This document shows, in pieces, positions 15,453-23,434 of a stretch of 35,516 nucleotides of DNA (positions are counted from its first letter, which is position 1; each line of letters starts with the position of its first letter). The translations under genes were made by a program, and so were the position numbers. Source of the stretch: a bacterium (GTDB lineage: Bacteria > UBA9089 > CG2-30-40-21 > SBAY01); NCBI GenBank assembly GCA_040755795.1, contig JBFLXS010000006.1, positions 1-35,516 of the forward strand, given 5' to 3'. A model generated the notes under the pieces. It had not been told where the DNA came from. It was given only the letters and a program-made list of their open reading frames with translations, and made no database searches.

Positions 15453-16415
15453 ATGGGAGATTTTACAAAACCAGAATTTTGGAATGAGAGTGAAGAATAT
15501 ATATTTATAAGTATTTTCCCTGGAACGAGGGATTTTGTGAACTTATTTAACATAGGCTCATTTATAACTTCCGCTGATAAGATTTTACATGTGGGTTGTG
15601 GACCAGGTGATTGTGTCATAGAATTAGGACAACACATAAAAGAGGGTATGGTCTATGGTATTGATTTCTCAGAACACTCAATTAATATTGCTCTAGAAAA
15701 GTTAAAATCCCCCACTTTCATTCCTCAAGTAATGGTATGGGGGAGAATAATGGGATTGTGGCATGAAGGGATAATTAAAGATGAAGATTTATATAAATTC
15801 ACATTAGAGATGTGTAGAGAAAGCAAAAAAGATATTCTATCTGAGATAAAAAATGTATATCATCAATATATAGAAATAATAAAACATTATACCTTATTAT
15901 CACCATATTCTACCCTTACATCAGGATTAAAAAAATTAGGGTTGATTGACATTTCTACCCCTCTTTGTTACTATAAATTAATTGAAGGGGTCAAAAGATT
16001 TAATGACCCAATATTTGAGAAAATTGTAGAAACGGATATTCAGAAGTTACAACAAGTAGTAAAATTTGATAAAATGGATGCGTTCTATCTTTTATATCCT
16101 GATAATTATTTTGACAAGGTTTTCGCTCGAGAGATAGAACCGCTTCTTCGTAAAAATGGCTCAAAATGGTTAGATGAGATGATAAGAGTATGTAAACATG
16201 ACGGCGTGATTTTATATGGAGGTTTCAGACTCCCGGGAGAATATCTAAAATCAGATGAGTTAGAAAGTGTTATTTCAGAAATAGAAAAAAGAGAAAAAAT
16301 TACTTTGATAGAAATGGGGAAAAGGAAGTTGGTCTCGTGGTGGGACCCATTATTTAATCTGTCAGACCTTAATGAGAATGTATTTACTCCATATGTGATA
16401 ATAAAAAAAGATTGA
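15453..16415 (+). CDS. Class I SAM-dependent methyltransferase with large internal insertion
   Basis: About 320 aa. SAM-binding motif I is ILHVGCGPGDC (44-54), followed by the acidic strand VYGIDFSE. The expected motif II/III sequence (DAFYLLYPDNYFDKVFARE, about 209-227) does not follow until about 130 residues later. The intervening part (about 86-200) is mostly helical and not seen in standard small-molecule methyltransferases. It could form a lid or bind a carrier protein. I prefer the ATG at 15453 (GAGAAG upstream) to a GTG at 15438 that touches the previous stop. It lies between the PLP decarboxylase and a small unknown gene in the KS operon. The methyl acceptor is unknown. Confidence 0.8.
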   Translation: MGDFTKPEFWNESEEYIFISIFPGTRDFVNLFNIGSFITSADKILHVGCGPGDCVIELGQHIKEGMVYGIDFSEHSINIALEKLKSPTFIPQVMVWGRIMGLWHEGIIKDEDLYKFTLEMCRESKKDILSEIKNVYHQYIEIIKHYTLLSPYSTLTSGLKKLGLIDISTPLCYYKLIEGVKRFNDPIFEKIVETDIQKLQQVVKFDKMDAFYLLYPDNYFDKVFAREIEPLLRKNGSKWLDEMIRVCKHDGVILYGGFRLPGEYLKSDELESVISEIEKREKITLIEMGKRKLVSWWDPLFNLSDLNENVFTPYVIIKKD

Positions 16416-16428
16416 CAAGGAGAAAAAA

Positions 16429-16911
16429 ATGGAAATAGAGAGTATATTTGTGACAAAGTTACCAGATTGGAAGGTTCTGGAAAGGAAAAATAAGAGACAG
16501 ATAAGTTTTTCAAAACCATTTGAACGGGAAGAGATTGTATTCGAAGCTCCAGCAACAATCCCTAGTATGGGAAAGGCTGGAGTAATTAAGATGAGAATAA
16601 ATTATCCTCTTCCAAATGAAGAATTGATTATAAGAAGGTCGATAGAAATAGCGAAGGAAGAGATGTGTAAAGGAATACCTCCCTACTTAAAATATAATGA
16701 AGATGAAATTTCAATTGAAACGATAACTATTGAAAATAAAAGAGTAGAAAGTGTGACCATCCCGCTCTATGTATTTCCAGGTATCACACCAAAAGTTAGG
16801 TCTATTATTATATCTATGGGCAAAATAACATATGTTACCTATGGACTCTATGAGAATGCTGAGATTTTAGCTAATATATTGATAGAAAATATAACTGAGG
16901 AAGAAAGATGA
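16429..16911 (+). CDS. Conserved-looking hypothetical protein, 160 aa
   Basis: I do not recognise a family. The protein is soluble and mixed alpha/beta with no signal peptide or membrane segment. It has an Ile/Val-rich beta pattern in the second half (VESVTIPLYVFPG, VRSIIISMGKITYVTYG) and a C-terminal helix. A good RBS (CAAGGAGAAA) precedes the ATG. It lies 13 bp after the methyltransferase gene and overlaps the CLF gene by 4 bp (ATGA), so it is almost certainly part of the biosynthetic operon. Cyclase, hotdog-type or accessory roles are possible but nothing in the sequence proves any. Confidence 0.7.
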   Translation: MEIESIFVTKLPDWKVLERKNKRQISFSKPFEREEIVFEAPATIPSMGKAGVIKMRINYPLPNEELIIRRSIEIAKEEMCKGIPPYLKYNEDEISIETITIENKRVESVTIPLYVFPGITPKVRSIIISMGKITYVTYGLYENAEILANILIENITEEER

Positions 16912-18128
16912 ACGCTCGTGTTGTAATCACAGGTATAGGCATAATTTCTCCCTATGGGGTAGGGGAGGAAGTCTTTTATAAGGCATTAAAAGAAGGAACC
17001 TCCTGTATAAAGAAGATATCTTTATTTGATGTATCTTCTTTTAAATCTCAAAAAGGTGGTCTTATTACTAATTTTTTACCAGAAGAATTTGATAATGATG
17101 AAAGGTTTTGTCGCTTACCAAGGATTGCTCAATATTCAATTGTTGCCGCAGATTTGGTTATGAAAGATATACAAGATGCTTTTGATTCTACTAAAATAGG
17201 AATATTTTTAGGGACGGACCATGGAGCAATAGAATTTACTGAAAGATTTTATTCAAATTTAATTGAAAAAGGTCCTGAAAGGGTTAATCCGTTATTATTT
17301 CAAGAAACGGTATTTAATGCCCCTGCAAGTCATATTAGTTTAAAATATAAAATTAAGGGACCAACTATCGTCATTACCTCTGGTTATGTTTCGGGATTAT
17401 TATCTGTTATGCAAGGAGTTGATTATCTTCAGAGAGGGAAATTAGATTTAGCTATAGTTGGGGGAATAGAGGAATTAACAAAGACAGTTTATGAAGTGGA
17501 ATATCATTTAGGAATTCTATCCCCTCAAGATGAAGGAGAGGAAGAGTGTAGACCGTTTGATGCAAAGAGGAACGGGTTTATCCCTTCCGAGGGGGCAGGA
17601 ATTCTTCTGATAGAGAGATTAGACCAGGCACGGAAACGAAAAGCTCATATCTACGGAGAAATAATAGGTTGGGGAAATTCATCTGATTCGTATAAAATTG
17701 CTGATTACTCTCCTGAGGGTGAGGGAATTAAAAATGCTATGTTAAAGGCATTGAGAGAGGCAAACTTAAATCCCGAAAAGATAGATTATATTGCTGCGGC
17801 TGCCAATGGAAGCAGAGTATTAGATAGAGCTGAAACAAAGGCAATAAAGGATGTATTTGGCAATTATGCTTATAAAATTGCTCTCAGTAGTATAAAATCT
17901 ATAGTTGGTGAATCAAGTGCACCAAGTGGTGTTTTTAATTTAATCGCAGTCCTATTTAGCATGGAGAATAATCTTATTCCTCCAACAATAAATTATGAAA
18001 ATTATGATCCTGAATGTGATCTTTATTATGTTCCGAACATACCGAAAAGAATGGAAGTAAAAACAGGACTGGCTAATGCCATCTCCTTTGGTGGTAATAG
18101 TTGTAGTATTATAGTCCAAAAATTATAA
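16908..18128 (+). CDS. Chain-length-factor-like KAS protein (CLF-A), active-site Cys replaced
   Basis: This 406-aa FabF-fold protein has all catalytic residues replaced. Aligned to the KS at 12989, the nucleophile Cys position is Tyr160 (VITSGYVSG), the first His is Ala (AAAANGSRVLD) and the second His is Glu (SIVGESSAPSG). This matches a KS-beta/CLF partner that shapes chain length in a heterodimer with a true KS. The usual Gln of actinobacterial CLFs is not present, so it represents a different lineage. The N-terminal RVVITGIGIISPYG and C-terminal NAISFGGNS segments are standard for the fold. Overlap with the preceding 160-aa gene and a 24-bp gap to the ACP gene place it in the operon. Confidence 0.9.
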   Translation: MNARVVITGIGIISPYGVGEEVFYKALKEGTSCIKKISLFDVSSFKSQKGGLITNFLPEEFDNDERFCRLPRIAQYSIVAADLVMKDIQDAFDSTKIGIFLGTDHGAIEFTERFYSNLIEKGPERVNPLLFQETVFNAPASHISLKYKIKGPTIVITSGYVSGLLSVMQGVDYLQRGKLDLAIVGGIEELTKTVYEVEYHLGILSPQDEGEEECRPFDAKRNGFIPSEGAGILLIERLDQARKRKAHIYGEIIGWGNSSDSYKIADYSPEGEGIKNAMLKALREANLNPEKIDYIAAAANGSRVLDRAETKAIKDVFGNYAYKIALSSIKSIVGESSAPSGVFNLIAVLFSMENNLIPPTINYENYDPECDLYYVPNIPKRMEVKTGLANAISFGGNSCSIIVQKL

Positions 18129-18152
18129 AAAAGAAAGGAGTAAGTAAAAAAT

Positions 18153-18464
18153 ATGGAAGAAGTGATTTCAATTGATGAGATTAAAAAAAGACTAAAACAA
18201 CTCATTGTGGAACGGTTAAGGTTAAAAATTAAGCTTGAGGAAATAGAGGATGAAGCACCGCTTTTTGTAGAAGGATTAGGATTAGACTCAATTGAGGCGT
18301 TAGAGATTATAGTAGGGATAGAAGAGGAGTTTAATATAACTGTTCCTGGTGGAGAGGATGAGGAAATGCAACAAAGATTTTATTCTATTAATACTTTAGC
18401 CCAATATGTCAAGGAACTCTTAGAAAAGAAGGATTTAGAAGTACCAACTCCACAATACCTCTAA
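18153..18464 (+). CDS. Acyl carrier protein
   Basis: This 103-aa carrier has the phosphopantetheine site GLGLDSIEALEI with Ser46, a normal helix pattern and a somewhat extended C-terminus (KKDLEVPTPQYL) compared with the roughly 78-aa housekeeping AcpP. A strong RBS (AAAGGAG) precedes it. It is located between a CLF gene and fabZ, so it is the dedicated carrier for this pathway and the probable target of the AcpS at 1914-2285. Confidence 0.93.
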   Translation: MEEVISIDEIKKRLKQLIVERLRLKIKLEEIEDEAPLFVEGLGLDSIEALEIIVGIEEEFNITVPGGEDEEMQQRFYSINTLAQYVKELLEKKDLEVPTPQYL

Positions 18465-18473
18465 AAAGGAATA

Positions 18474-18962
18474 ATGAAAATGGAAGAAAAGATAATGGAG
18501 ATATATGACATAAAAAACCGAATACCTCATAGATTCCCAATGTTATTAGTAGATAGAATAATTGAAATAGAAAGAGGTAAACGGGCAGTAGGGGTTAAAT
18601 GTGTAACCATAAACGAAGGTTTCTTTGAAGGCCATTTCCCTGAGGAACCTATTATGCCAGGTGTTCTGATCATCGAATCTATGTCTCAAGTAGCCGGTAT
18701 CCTTCTCTCAGAAGAAAATGAGAGAGGGAGAAAAAATGAGGGAAAGGAAAATGAGAATGAGGAGAGAAGAATGTATTTGGGGATGGTAGATCATATTAAA
18801 TTTCGTAAACCTGTAATTCCTGGCGATAGAATGCTCATTGAGGTTAATGTCATAAAAACCTTTGTGAATATGGCGAAAGTTAAGGGAGAGGTAAAGGTAG
18901 ATAATGAAATTGTAGCCGAGGGAGAATTAGATTTTGTTGTAGTTAAGAGAAAGGGTAGATAA
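18474..18962 (+). CDS. fabZ: 3-hydroxyacyl-ACP dehydratase (FabZ-like)
   Basis: This 162-aa hotdog-fold enzyme has the FabZ signature IPHRFPMLLVDRI, catalytic His54 in GHFPEEPIMPGV and Glu68 in IIESMSQ. It removes water from 3-hydroxyacyl-ACP to give a trans-2-enoyl chain. A highly charged stretch of about 18 residues rich in Glu, Asn, Arg and Lys (82-99) is inserted between the central helix and the next strand and is not part of ordinary FabZ. No recognisable enoyl reductase is in the window, so its products may stay unsaturated, as in highly reducing type II polyketide systems making polyenes. Confidence 0.93.
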   Translation: MKMEEKIMEIYDIKNRIPHRFPMLLVDRIIEIERGKRAVGVKCVTINEGFFEGHFPEEPIMPGVLIIESMSQVAGILLSEENERGRKNEGKENENEERRMYLGMVDHIKFRKPVIPGDRMLIEVNVIKTFVNMAKVKGEVKVDNEIVAEGELDFVVVKRKGR

Positions 18963-19047
18963 TAGTATTGAAGGGAAATATTCGGATAAAAGAGGAAAAC
19001 CTTGAGAGAAAAAGTTTGAACTTTTATTATCAAAGGAGAAACACCTA

Positions 19048-19797
19048 ATGGCTAATTTATTAGCGGGAAAGGTAGCGATAATTACAGGAGGCACGAAAGG
19101 AATTGGAAAGGCAATTACTCTAAAATTTGCTCAGGAAGGAGCAAAAGTGGTGATTAATTATGCCCATGATGACCAGGAGGCGAAAAAAACAGAAGAGGAA
19201 ATAAGAACCATAGGACAAGAAGTATTACTGGTGAAAGGTTCAGTAAGTGATTGGTTAGCAGTTGAAAGAATGATAAAAGAGACGATTAATAAATGGAAAC
19301 AAATTGATATCCTGGTAAATAATGCAGGAGGTACAAGAGATGGTTTTTTGATGACCATGTCAGATAAAAATTGGGATGAAGTTATAGAATTAAATCTGAA
19401 AGGAACTTATTATTGTTGTAAGGCTGTCTTAAAAACTATGATTAGCCAAAAAAGTGGGAAAATTATTAATATGTCCTCTTTAACAGGAATTACAGGACAG
19501 ATAGGGCAAACCAATTATGCGGCCGCAAAAGGCGGGATAATAAGTTTTACTAAAGCGTTAGCAAGAGAAGTAGGAAGGTTTGGAATATATGCAAATACAG
19601 TTGTCCCTGGGTTTATTGATACAGAGATGATACGAAAACTTCATCCAGAAATTATAGAGATGCATATAGAACTTACCCCATTAGGAAGACTTGGAAAACC
19701 AGAAGAAGTAGCAGATGTAGCTTTATTCCTTGCTTCAGATATGTCAAGTTATATTACAGGTCAAATAATTCATGTCAATGGTGGTGAATATATGTAA
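19048..19797 (+). CDS. fabG: 3-oxoacyl-ACP reductase (FabG-like SDR)
   Basis: This 249-aa classical short-chain dehydrogenase has a TGGTKGIG cofactor loop (13-20), NNAG (91-94), catalytic Ser about 143-144, Tyr157 and Lys161 (NYAAAKGG), and the C-terminal ITGQIIHVNGGEYM typical of FabG. It reduces the keto group made by the KS enzymes, using NADPH in the usual case. A strong RBS (AAAGGAG) lies before the ATG. It is separated from fabZ by 85 bp that hold no gene. Confidence 0.94.
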   Translation: MANLLAGKVAIITGGTKGIGKAITLKFAQEGAKVVINYAHDDQEAKKTEEEIRTIGQEVLLVKGSVSDWLAVERMIKETINKWKQIDILVNNAGGTRDGFLMTMSDKNWDEVIELNLKGTYYCCKAVLKTMISQKSGKIINMSSLTGITGQIGQTNYAAAKGGIISFTKALAREVGRFGIYANTVVPGFIDTEMIRKLHPEIIEMHIELTPLGRLGKPEEVADVALFLASDMSSYITGQIIHVNGGEYM

Positions 19798-19868
19798 CAA
19801 GGTTTTTGAAATGTTCATAACTCATTGCAAGATAAGAAGATATAATTTAAAAAGGAGAGGGAAAAATA

Positions 19869-20963
19869 ATGAATATAACCAGAAGGAAAATTTTTAAAAA
19901 ATTATTAGAAAAAGACCAAGTATTTTTAAAGTTATTAGAAAATCAAGAATCACCTCTTGAGTTCATGAAAGAATTACATTCTTTATACAAAGAAAATTTA
20001 ATAACATTATCAGCCAATAAATACTTTACTATTACCGAGAAAGGAAAAAGATATGCTAATACCCTTAGATTTTTACCAGGAAAAGTAAGATGCGAATTAT
20101 GTCAAGGTAAAGGGATTGATACTACTGAATACCAGTGTATTCTAACAAAATTTAAAGAAATAGTTAAAGATAGACCACTCCCGGTAAACGAATATGACCA
20201 GGGACCAGTTACTCCTGAAGATAGTCTAAGAAGGGTTCTATTTATGTTAGAAAGAGGAGATCTTCAAGATAAAAGGATATTAATCTTAGGAGATGATGAT
20301 TTAATAAGCATTGTTATTGCAATGATGAAGGTAACTGAGAGGATAACAGTGGTGGAAATAGATCAAAGATTAATTGAGTTCATTGAAGCAAGTGGTTTAA
20401 ATATTGAAATCACTCATTACAATGCTGAAGAAACTTTAACATTACCTATTAAATACAGCACTTTTATTACTGATCCGGTAGAAACTATCGAGGGATGGAA
20501 ATTATTTTTATCAAGAGGGATTTCCTGTCTCGATAAATGTGGAACTGTTTATTTCGCCTTGACATCACTGAGATCTTCAAGGGAAAAATGGTATGAGTTC
20601 CAAAGACTAATAAGTGAAATGGGATTAATAATAACAGATATGTTAAGAGATTTCAGCACTTATCCTATGGAAACAAATATTTTAAAGAGTAAATTAGAGA
20701 ATGGTGAACATTTTATGCCTAAAAAAATGACAAGTTTTTTAGAAGAGTTTCTCTTCTCCCAGGAAGATAATTATGAAGATAGTAAGTGGTATACTTCTAC
20801 TTTTGTAAGGGCTGAGGCAATAAATGAACCACGACCTCTTATAATCGGTAACTACAAACTTGGTAATATAATGTATAAGGATAATGAAGGTGTAGAAATA
20901 GAAAGCTGTTTTAAAAAGCTTTTCTTTGAAATTTATAAAGACTTACAAAGTGAAAAGCAGTAA
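19869..20963 (+). CDS. bpsA: BpsA-type branched-chain polyamine synthase (aminopropyltransferase)
   Basis: This 364-aa protein has a winged-helix-like N-terminus (about 1-70), a Cys75-x2-Cys78 pair, the EYDQGPVTPED segment (108-118), a Rossmann core with GDDD (141-144) and EIDQR (163-167), and DPVET (202-206). GDDD and DPxET are hallmark motifs of N4-bis(aminopropyl)spermidine synthase, best known from Thermococcus kodakarensis, which adds aminopropyl groups from decarboxylated SAM to internal amines. The DPPET of that enzyme reads DPVET here. It lies 9 bp before a KS gene in the operon, and SpeH at 1479-1829 supplies the donor. The acceptor could be free polyamine or an amine on the cluster's product. 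Confidence 0.85.
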   Translation: MNITRRKIFKKLLEKDQVFLKLLENQESPLEFMKELHSLYKENLITLSANKYFTITEKGKRYANTLRFLPGKVRCELCQGKGIDTTEYQCILTKFKEIVKDRPLPVNEYDQGPVTPEDSLRRVLFMLERGDLQDKRILILGDDDLISIVIAMMKVTERITVVEIDQRLIEFIEASGLNIEITHYNAEETLTLPIKYSTFITDPVETIEGWKLFLSRGISCLDKCGTVYFALTSLRSSREKWYEFQRLISEMGLIITDMLRDFSTYPMETNILKSKLENGEHFMPKKMTSFLEEFLFSQEDNYEDSKWYTSTFVRAEAINEPRPLIIGNYKLGNIMYKDNEGVEIESCFKKLFFEIYKDLQSEKQ

Positions 20964-20972
20964 AAAAAACAG

Positions 20973-22199
20973 ATGGATGAGAAAGTAGTAGTAACAGGAA
21001 TAGGGGTGATTACCTCTGTTGGTATGGGGAAAGAAGAATTCTGGAATTCCTTAATTTGTGGAAAAGAAGGAATTAAGGAAATAACTTCTTTTGATACGAG
21101 AAAGTACAAATGTAGGAAAGGAGGGGAGATTGAAAGATTTACCTTTCCATCTTATTTAAAAAAGGCAGATAGATCTTCTCAGTTATTAGCTACTTGTGTT
21201 GAGGAAGCTATTAGTGATGCTAAATTGGATTTAGACAAAGAAGATAAGGAAATGACAGGAGTGGTAATTGGAACCGCTCTGGGAGGAATTTTATCTGGTG
21301 AAAAGATTCATTTTGCCTTAAAAAATAATCAACAGAGGAAGATTAAATCATTATTTTTAGAATATCCTTTACATAGAAGTGCAGAGTATATTCGAGATAG
21401 ATTTAATCTGAAAGGATCTATTATTACTCTGAGTAATGCTTGTACTTCAAGCAGTAACGCTATAGGGTATGCATACAATCTTATTCGGTATAAAAGAAGT
21501 GAGATAATGATAGTGGGAGGGGTAGATACCTTATCCCAATTTGTTTTTAGCGGATTTAATTCTCTAAGGATACTTACAGAAGATAAATGTCGACCTTTTG
21601 ATAAAAAAAGGGATGGCTTAGTTTTAGGGGAAGGAGCAGGAGTGATAATCTTAGAAAGGCTACATCATGCTTTATATAGAAACGCACATATTTATGCTGA
21701 AATAGTTGGTTACAGTAACAGTTGTGATGCATGTCATATAAGTGCTCCTGATAAGGAAAGTGATGGGGCTTATCAAGCTATAAAAATTGCTTTAAAAGAA
21801 GCAAAATTAAAAATAAAAGATATAGATTATATTCACCTTCATGGAAATGGAACAATTTATAATGATAGAATGGAATCTACAGCAATTAAAAGAGCTTTTG
21901 GAGTTTATAAGGAAAAGATTCCAGTTTCTGCAATTAAAGCTATGACAGGATATACATTAGGGGCAAGTGGTGTAATAGATGGAATAACCTGTATCTTGAT
22001 TATGAATAATAATTTTATCCCCCCTATTATAAATTATGCAACCCCTGATTCTGAATGTAACCTTAATTTTGTAACTAATAAAGGGAAAAAAAGAAAGGTT
22101 AAGATTTCTTTATCCTTGAGTTCTGGATTTGGGGGAGCTAATACAGTAATTCTCTTTAAAAAATATTCGGGAAGAAAACACAATAATGGAAAACAATAG
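20973..22199 (+). CDS. Beta-ketoacyl-ACP synthase-type ketosynthase (KS-B) with His-to-Tyr substitution
   Basis: This 408-aa FabF-family protein keeps the nucleophile Cys157 (SNACTSSSNAIG) and the first His290 (HLHGNGT). The second catalytic His, in the KSxIGH motif of the family, is Tyr327 (IKAMTGYTLGASG), with Lys322 kept. Both His residues take part in malonyl decarboxylation and thioester stabilisation, so the enzyme may accept acyl chains but show altered or no malonyl decarboxylation. It overlaps the downstream CLF gene by 14 bp and is preceded by bpsA, so it forms the second KS/CLF pair. Specialised roles such as acyl transfer or condensation with a non-standard nucleophile are possible. 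Confidence 0.9.
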   Translation: MDEKVVVTGIGVITSVGMGKEEFWNSLICGKEGIKEITSFDTRKYKCRKGGEIERFTFPSYLKKADRSSQLLATCVEEAISDAKLDLDKEDKEMTGVVIGTALGGILSGEKIHFALKNNQQRKIKSLFLEYPLHRSAEYIRDRFNLKGSIITLSNACTSSSNAIGYAYNLIRYKRSEIMIVGGVDTLSQFVFSGFNSLRILTEDKCRPFDKKRDGLVLGEGAGVIILERLHHALYRNAHIYAEIVGYSNSCDACHISAPDKESDGAYQAIKIALKEAKLKIKDIDYIHLHGNGTIYNDRMESTAIKRAFGVYKEKIPVSAIKAMTGYTLGASGVIDGITCILIMNNNFIPPIINYATPDSECNLNFVTNKGKKRKVKISLSLSSGFGGANTVILFKKYSGRKHNNGKQ

Positions 22200-23415
22200 A
22201 GTAGTTATCTCTGGGATAGGGGTTATAAGTTCTATAGGGATAGGGAAGGAGGCTTTCTGGAATGCTTTAGAGAAAGGAGAGTCAGGGATAAGAGAAATTT
22301 CCAGATTTGATACTTCTTCTTGTAAGGCTAAATTAGGAGGTGAAATTAAAAATTTTGACTTTTACTCGCTAATGCAAATATCGGAAAGTAATGATGATAG
22401 TAGATACAGATTGATGGATTCCCTTTCTAAATTGGGAGTAGCAGGGACAAAATTAGCTCTGGAAGATACAGATTTGGAGATTAAAAAAAATGAGACTTCC
22501 AGAAAAGGTGTTATAGTTGGTACAGTTTTTGGATGTTTAGAAAGTAACGAAATGTTTAATGAAGGAATACTTAGAAAAGGTCCTCTATATGTGAATCCAA
22601 TAATATTTAAGAATACAATATCTAATGGTGTAGGGGCACAAGTGGCGATTGAGTATAGTATTAAGGGAGTAAATCTTACTTTTACATCAGGAATAACCTC
22701 AGGGATGCATGCCATTATTTATGCCTTTGATCTTATCAAACATGGGGAAGCAGATATTATCATTACCATAGGGATAGATAAACTTTGTCAAGTGTTATTT
22801 CAGGGTTTTGATATGTTAAGACTTTTATCCCCTCAAGATAACAAATTAGAAGGGTGTCGACCATTTGACCGCACTCGTAATGGTTTAGTAATAGGAGAGG
22901 GAGCAGGGGTTCTAATTTTGGAGAAATTAAGCTATGCATTAGAGAGAAAGTCGAAGATATATGCAGAAATAGTTGGTTTTGGAATAGCCAGTGGGGAAGA
23001 AAATATCGCACGAGCAATGAGACTATCATTAGAAAATGCAAAGATTTTACCTCAAAAAATTGATTATATCTGTACCAGCGCAAATTCGACTAAAGAATTA
23101 GATAGGAGAGAAACAAAATCAATTAAAGATGTATTTGGGGAATGTGCTTATAAAATCCCAATAAGTAGTATTAAATCTATCGTAGGAGAAACTTTTGGAG
23201 CAGGAGGAATATTTAATGTCATAAGTGGTGCTATGGCTATTTCAGAGGGGATAATACCTCCTACTATTAATTATGAAAATCAAGACCCAGAATGTAACCT
23301 CAATTATGTACCTAACTATCCTCAAAGATCTAAAGTTGAATTTGTTTTAGCCAATACAGCCGGGAGAAAAAAAGGAGAAGCTATTTCAATAGCTATGAAG
23401 AGATATACGCCATAA
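22186..23415 (+). CDS. Chain-length-factor-like KAS protein (CLF-B)
   Basis: This 409-aa KAS-fold protein lacks the catalytic residues. The Cys position is Ile170 (TFTSGITSG), the first His region reads CTSANSTKELD and the second reads SIVGETFGAGG. It resembles the CLF at 16908-18128 in the last two motifs, so the two CLFs likely share an ancestor by duplication of a KS/CLF unit. Its start lies inside the upstream KS gene (14-bp overlap), strong evidence for a KS-B/CLF-B heterodimer. Confidence 0.9.
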   Translation: MENNRVVISGIGVISSIGIGKEAFWNALEKGESGIREISRFDTSSCKAKLGGEIKNFDFYSLMQISESNDDSRYRLMDSLSKLGVAGTKLALEDTDLEIKKNETSRKGVIVGTVFGCLESNEMFNEGILRKGPLYVNPIIFKNTISNGVGAQVAIEYSIKGVNLTFTSGITSGMHAIIYAFDLIKHGEADIIITIGIDKLCQVLFQGFDMLRLLSPQDNKLEGCRPFDRTRNGLVIGEGAGVLILEKLSYALERKSKIYAEIVGFGIASGEENIARAMRLSLENAKILPQKIDYICTSANSTKELDRRETKSIKDVFGECAYKIPISSIKSIVGETFGAGGIFNVISGAMAISEGIIPPTINYENQDPECNLNYVPNYPQRSKVEFVLANTAGRKKGEAISIAMKRYTP

Positions 23416-23434
23416 TTTTTTATAGGTAGAGTAA

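Noticed and set aside
19869-20963. Ordinary methyltransferase or spermidine synthase
   Set aside because: The Rossmann core is similar, but the GDDD and DPxET motifs and the EYDQGPVTPED segment fit BpsA specifically.
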